8,399 bases of DNA from Candidatus Aminicenantota bacterium (GTDB taxonomy: Bacteria; Acidobacteriota; Aminicenantia; Aminicenantales; UBA8522). Below, one piece after another: positions 6,415 through 8,399 of the stretch. Position 1 is the stretch's first letter. Each line of letters opens with the position of its first letter. The translations under genes were made by a program, and so were the position numbers. The notes under the pieces are model-generated. The model was not told the DNA's origin. It made no database searches and was given only the letters and a program-made list of their open reading frames with translations. The DNA lies in NCBI GenBank assembly GCA_003524335.1, contig DQHV01000244.1, positions 1 through 8,399 on the forward strand. Direction: 5' to 3'.

Positions 6415-7080
6415 ATGAAGGAAAAAAGAATCTGCTTCATCCATACCGTTAACGGGCTTGTCGATATGTTCACGACGCTGTCCCGCGAGCTGATCCCCGG
6501 CGGAAAGTTGTGCCACATTGTCGATGAGACGCTGATCCAGAGGGTCCTGGCGGCGGGTGGTCTCACTCCGGCGATCCACCGCCGGGTGGCCGAGCACGCG
6601 GCCGCGGCGGAGCAGAACGGCGCCGCCGTCATCCAGCTCACCTGTTCCTCCATATCTCCCTGTGTGGATACAATCCGGCAGATGGTCTCCGTGCCGCTCC
6701 TGAAAGTCGATGAAGCGATGGTTGACATGGCGGTGGGGAAGTACAGGAAGGTTGGCATCATCGCCACGGCGCCGACGACCCTCAAGCCGAGCACGGACCT
6801 TGTCTTTCAAAAAGCAGGAGCACGGCAGGACCCTATCGAGGTCGAATCCGTCCTGTGTGAAGGCGCTTTCGACGCTTTCCTGGCGGGTCGGGTGGACGAA
6901 CATGACAAGATTGTGCGCGGCCGTTTGCTCGATCTCATGGGCAAGGTGGAGGTCGTCCTTCTTGCCCAGGCCTCGATGAAAAGAATCGCCGACGCGTTGG
7001 AGGAGAAAGAAAGGACGGTGCCCGTCCTCTCCAGCCCTCGCCCGGCGGTCGAGCGACTGGCAAGAATAGTTAGTTCCTGA
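6415..7080 (+). CDS. Asp/Glu/hydantoin racemase superfamily protein lacking the second catalytic cysteine
   Basis: This 221-residue cytoplasmic protein has the two-lobe pattern of the Asp/Glu/hydantoin racemase superfamily (which also holds maleate isomerase and arylmalonate decarboxylase). The first lobe carries VIQLTCSSISP, placing Cys77 as the first active-site cysteine. The second lobe has KVGIIATAPTTLKPS (112-126) and VVLLAQASM (180-188), where classical two-base racemases have a Cys-Thr/Ala motif; here Gln185 or its neighbours take that position. One-cysteine members of the superfamily do other chemistry, such as decarboxylation or isomerisation, so 'racemase' should be read as fold, not function. 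GGAGG ends four bases before the ATG, a good ribosome binding site. It follows the aminotransferase by 34 nt and precedes the phosphatase by 21 nt, strongly suggesting co-transcription and related substrates. Confidence 0.8.
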   Translation: MKEKRICFIHTVNGLVDMFTTLSRELIPGGKLCHIVDETLIQRVLAAGGLTPAIHRRVAEHAAAAEQNGAAVIQLTCSSISPCVDTIRQMVSVPLLKVDEAMVDMAVGKYRKVGIIATAPTTLKPSTDLVFQKAGARQDPIEVESVLCEGAFDAFLAGRVDEHDKIVRGRLLDLMGKVEVVLLAQASMKRIADALEEKERTVPVLSSPRPAVERLARIVSS

Positions 7081-7101
7081 GGACCGTAAGAAGGCTCAGA
7101 C

Positions 7102-8399
7102 ATGACCAAGATGGAGAATCAAAAGCGAGGACGCGGGCGCCCTGGGCTCGGACCGGCCGGCCTGCTCATCTTCCTCATCACTGGGTTGGCTTCCTCTCAG
7201 CCTCCGCCTGTTCCGGCTTCCGCCGCACCCGAAGCCGTGATCACGCATGGTCCCATTCTGGGGCGTCTGAGTCACGACGGCATCGGAGTCTGGGTGCGCA
7301 CCTCAAGTCCTTCCCGTTTCGCTGTGACTTGCAGGCTAAAGCATGTGTGTGTGGCCCAGTCTCCTTTCGGTGAAACCCGGCTTCAAAACGATAACACCGG
7401 TTGGGTGCAGGTCACAGGACTCAAACCCAACACGACCTATGATTATGAGGTTGTGCTCGATTCAGGGTATTGGATGAATGGAGGTTCATTCACCACCCTC
7501 CCCGATGAAGACACGGTGCGCAATCCCAATAATCCCTCTGGCCTGTTCAACTTCAGCTTTGAGTTCGGGTGCGGAAATCAACAGAATCTCCTGGAAGATC
7601 CGGGGCCGAACCTTCCCGCCTACAAGACGATGTATGAAAACCTCAAGGGAAAAATTCATTTTCAGATCATGAACGGGGATTGGCTGTACGAAGACAAGCG
7701 GGATTATCCGGTGTCCTCCTGGCAGGAGGCGAATAAAGTGACGGACGGGGAGATCCCCGGGGTCGTCCGTTTTGCCCCCACGATCGTCGGGGTTTGGGAG
7801 AACTACAAGCTTTATCTCTCGCGCGCCGAGCAACTCGCGAGATGGCACAGAAACATACCGACATTCTTTGTTTACGATGACCATGAGATGATCAATGATA
7901 TCAACGGAACCAATAGCCCAGGCTTCCGTCACCGTAAGGCCGTATTCCGTGATATAGGAATTCAGGCCTGGCGCGATTATCTCGGCTGGAGCAATCCCTT
8001 ATCGGATCCAAATCCCCAAGGGATTTGGTTTGGCAAGGCGGATTTGACCGAAGGGAATGATATCCTGGTTGACAAAGAGGCTGACTTTTCAAGCCTCGAT
8101 CTTGACCGGGCTTCAAACCTGATGGTGCACTGGGGAACGCCCACGGCCGGCGTTAACGACGATTCGCTTAATGACACGGGAGGGCATCCTGCCGCGGGAG
8201 TCTATGAAATCGTGAAGATACTGGATCGGAACCGTTTGAAAATCCACCCGGCACCGAAGGCAGACGGCGAACAGGTTTCTTATTCCATAGGGATGCGGAA
8301 TTATTACAGGTTGAGCGTGGGCAATTGCGATTTCTTCATCCTGGATTGCAGGGGACATCGACAACTGCATGATAAAAAGAATCCCTGGAAAAAGGGTCT
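7102..8399 (+). CDS. Exported PhoD-like metallophosphatase, 3' end outside the window
   Basis: The frame runs 432 codons to the window edge without a stop. It starts with an export signal: basic KRGRGR, hydrophobic GLLIFLITGLASS and a likely cleavage near PASA-AP (about residue 45). No twin-arginine motif is seen, unlike many PhoD proteins. An N-terminal beta domain of the PhoD type follows (THGPILGRLSHDGIGVWVRT; LKPNTTYDYEV). The metallophosphatase part begins with FEFGCGNQ (153-160), then GDWLYED (192-198) and YDDHEMIND (258-266), matching the GD-Y and DDHE-ND metal-binding motifs, and FFILDCRGHR (411-420). Family members are exported phosphomonoesterases or phosphodiesterases, often Ca/Fe dependent. 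About 75 residues (318-395) separate core motifs more widely than usual. AAGAAGG ends seven bases before the ATG, 21 nt after the racemase-like gene, so it is probably the third gene of that operon. An ATG at 7111 is a weaker alternative. Confidence 0.85.
   Translation, partial: MTKMENQKRGRGRPGLGPAGLLIFLITGLASSQPPPVPASAAPEAVITHGPILGRLSHDGIGVWVRTSSPSRFAVTCRLKHVCVAQSPFGETRLQNDNTGWVQVTGLKPNTTYDYEVVLDSGYWMNGGSFTTLPDEDTVRNPNNPSGLFNFSFEFGCGNQQNLLEDPGPNLPAYKTMYENLKGKIHFQIMNGDWLYEDKRDYPVSSWQEANKVTDGEIPGVVRFAPTIVGVWENYKLYLSRAEQLARWHRNIPTFFVYDDHEMINDINGTNSPGFRHRKAVFRDIGIQAWRDYLGWSNPLSDPNPQGIWFGKADLTEGNDILVDKEADFSSLDLDRASNLMVHWGTPTAGVNDDSLNDTGGHPAAGVYEIVKILDRNRLKIHPAPKADGEQVSYSIGMRNYYRLSVGNCDFFILDCRGHRQLHDKKNPWKKG
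8008..8028 (+). repeat. Perfect hairpin inside the phosphatase gene
   Basis: CCAAATCCC (8008-8016) and GGGATTTGG (8020-8028) form a 9-bp perfect stem around a three-base loop, within codons for a DPNPQGIWFG stretch. It lies shortly before the apparent inserted domain. It may be chance in coding sequence, or an RNA structure that slows translation or affects mRNA stability. Confidence 0.4.

Noticed and set aside
5784..6794. A 336-codon minus-strand open frame across the aminotransferase/racemase-like junction
   Set aside because: It runs against two well-supported genes and their intergenic ribosome binding site, and its translation is low-complexity without recognisable motifs.

Overview
The window looks like chromosome from a Gram-negative-type (diderm) bacterium. 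The large Oar-like TonB-dependent receptor with an N-terminal carboxypeptidase-regulatory-like domain, the glycosyltransferase N-terminus and the moderately GC-rich genes separated by an AT-rich intergenic region resemble Acidobacteriota or candidate phyla such as Aminicenantota. That placement is inferred from protein style alone and is tentative. I see no mobile element, tRNA, rRNA or CRISPR array.

Left half (1-4453), minus strand. A good sigma70-type promoter (4426-4453) drives a leader of about 195 nt and then a 1000-residue TonB-dependent receptor (1222-4224). A TauE/SafE-family permease (266-1147) and the first 64 codons of a probable family-39 glycosyltransferase (1-194, running off the window) follow. 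A GC-rich hairpin without a U-tract separates receptor and permease. The receptor leader is unusual: two short reading frames lie in tandem, each ending in Arg-Arg-stop codons that are themselves Shine-Dalgarno sequence.

Centre (4454-4898). This is a divergent intergenic region, mostly very AT-rich, interrupted by a short GC-rich island with an open frame that may be a gene remnant. Next to the rightward promoter is a long interrupted inverted repeat containing a TATTCGAATA palindrome.

Right half (4790-8399), plus strand. A tightly spaced set, probably one operon, encodes a class III PLP-dependent aminotransferase-fold enzyme with a four-cysteine segment (4899-6380), an Asp/Glu-racemase-superfamily protein that keeps only the first catalytic cysteine (6415-7080), and an exported PhoD-like metallophosphatase with an apparent inserted domain, cut off by the window end (7102-8399). 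The first two suggest metabolism of an amino acid or amine of unknown identity; how the exported phosphatase joins in is unclear. The most novel points are the tandem leader frames and this three-gene set.
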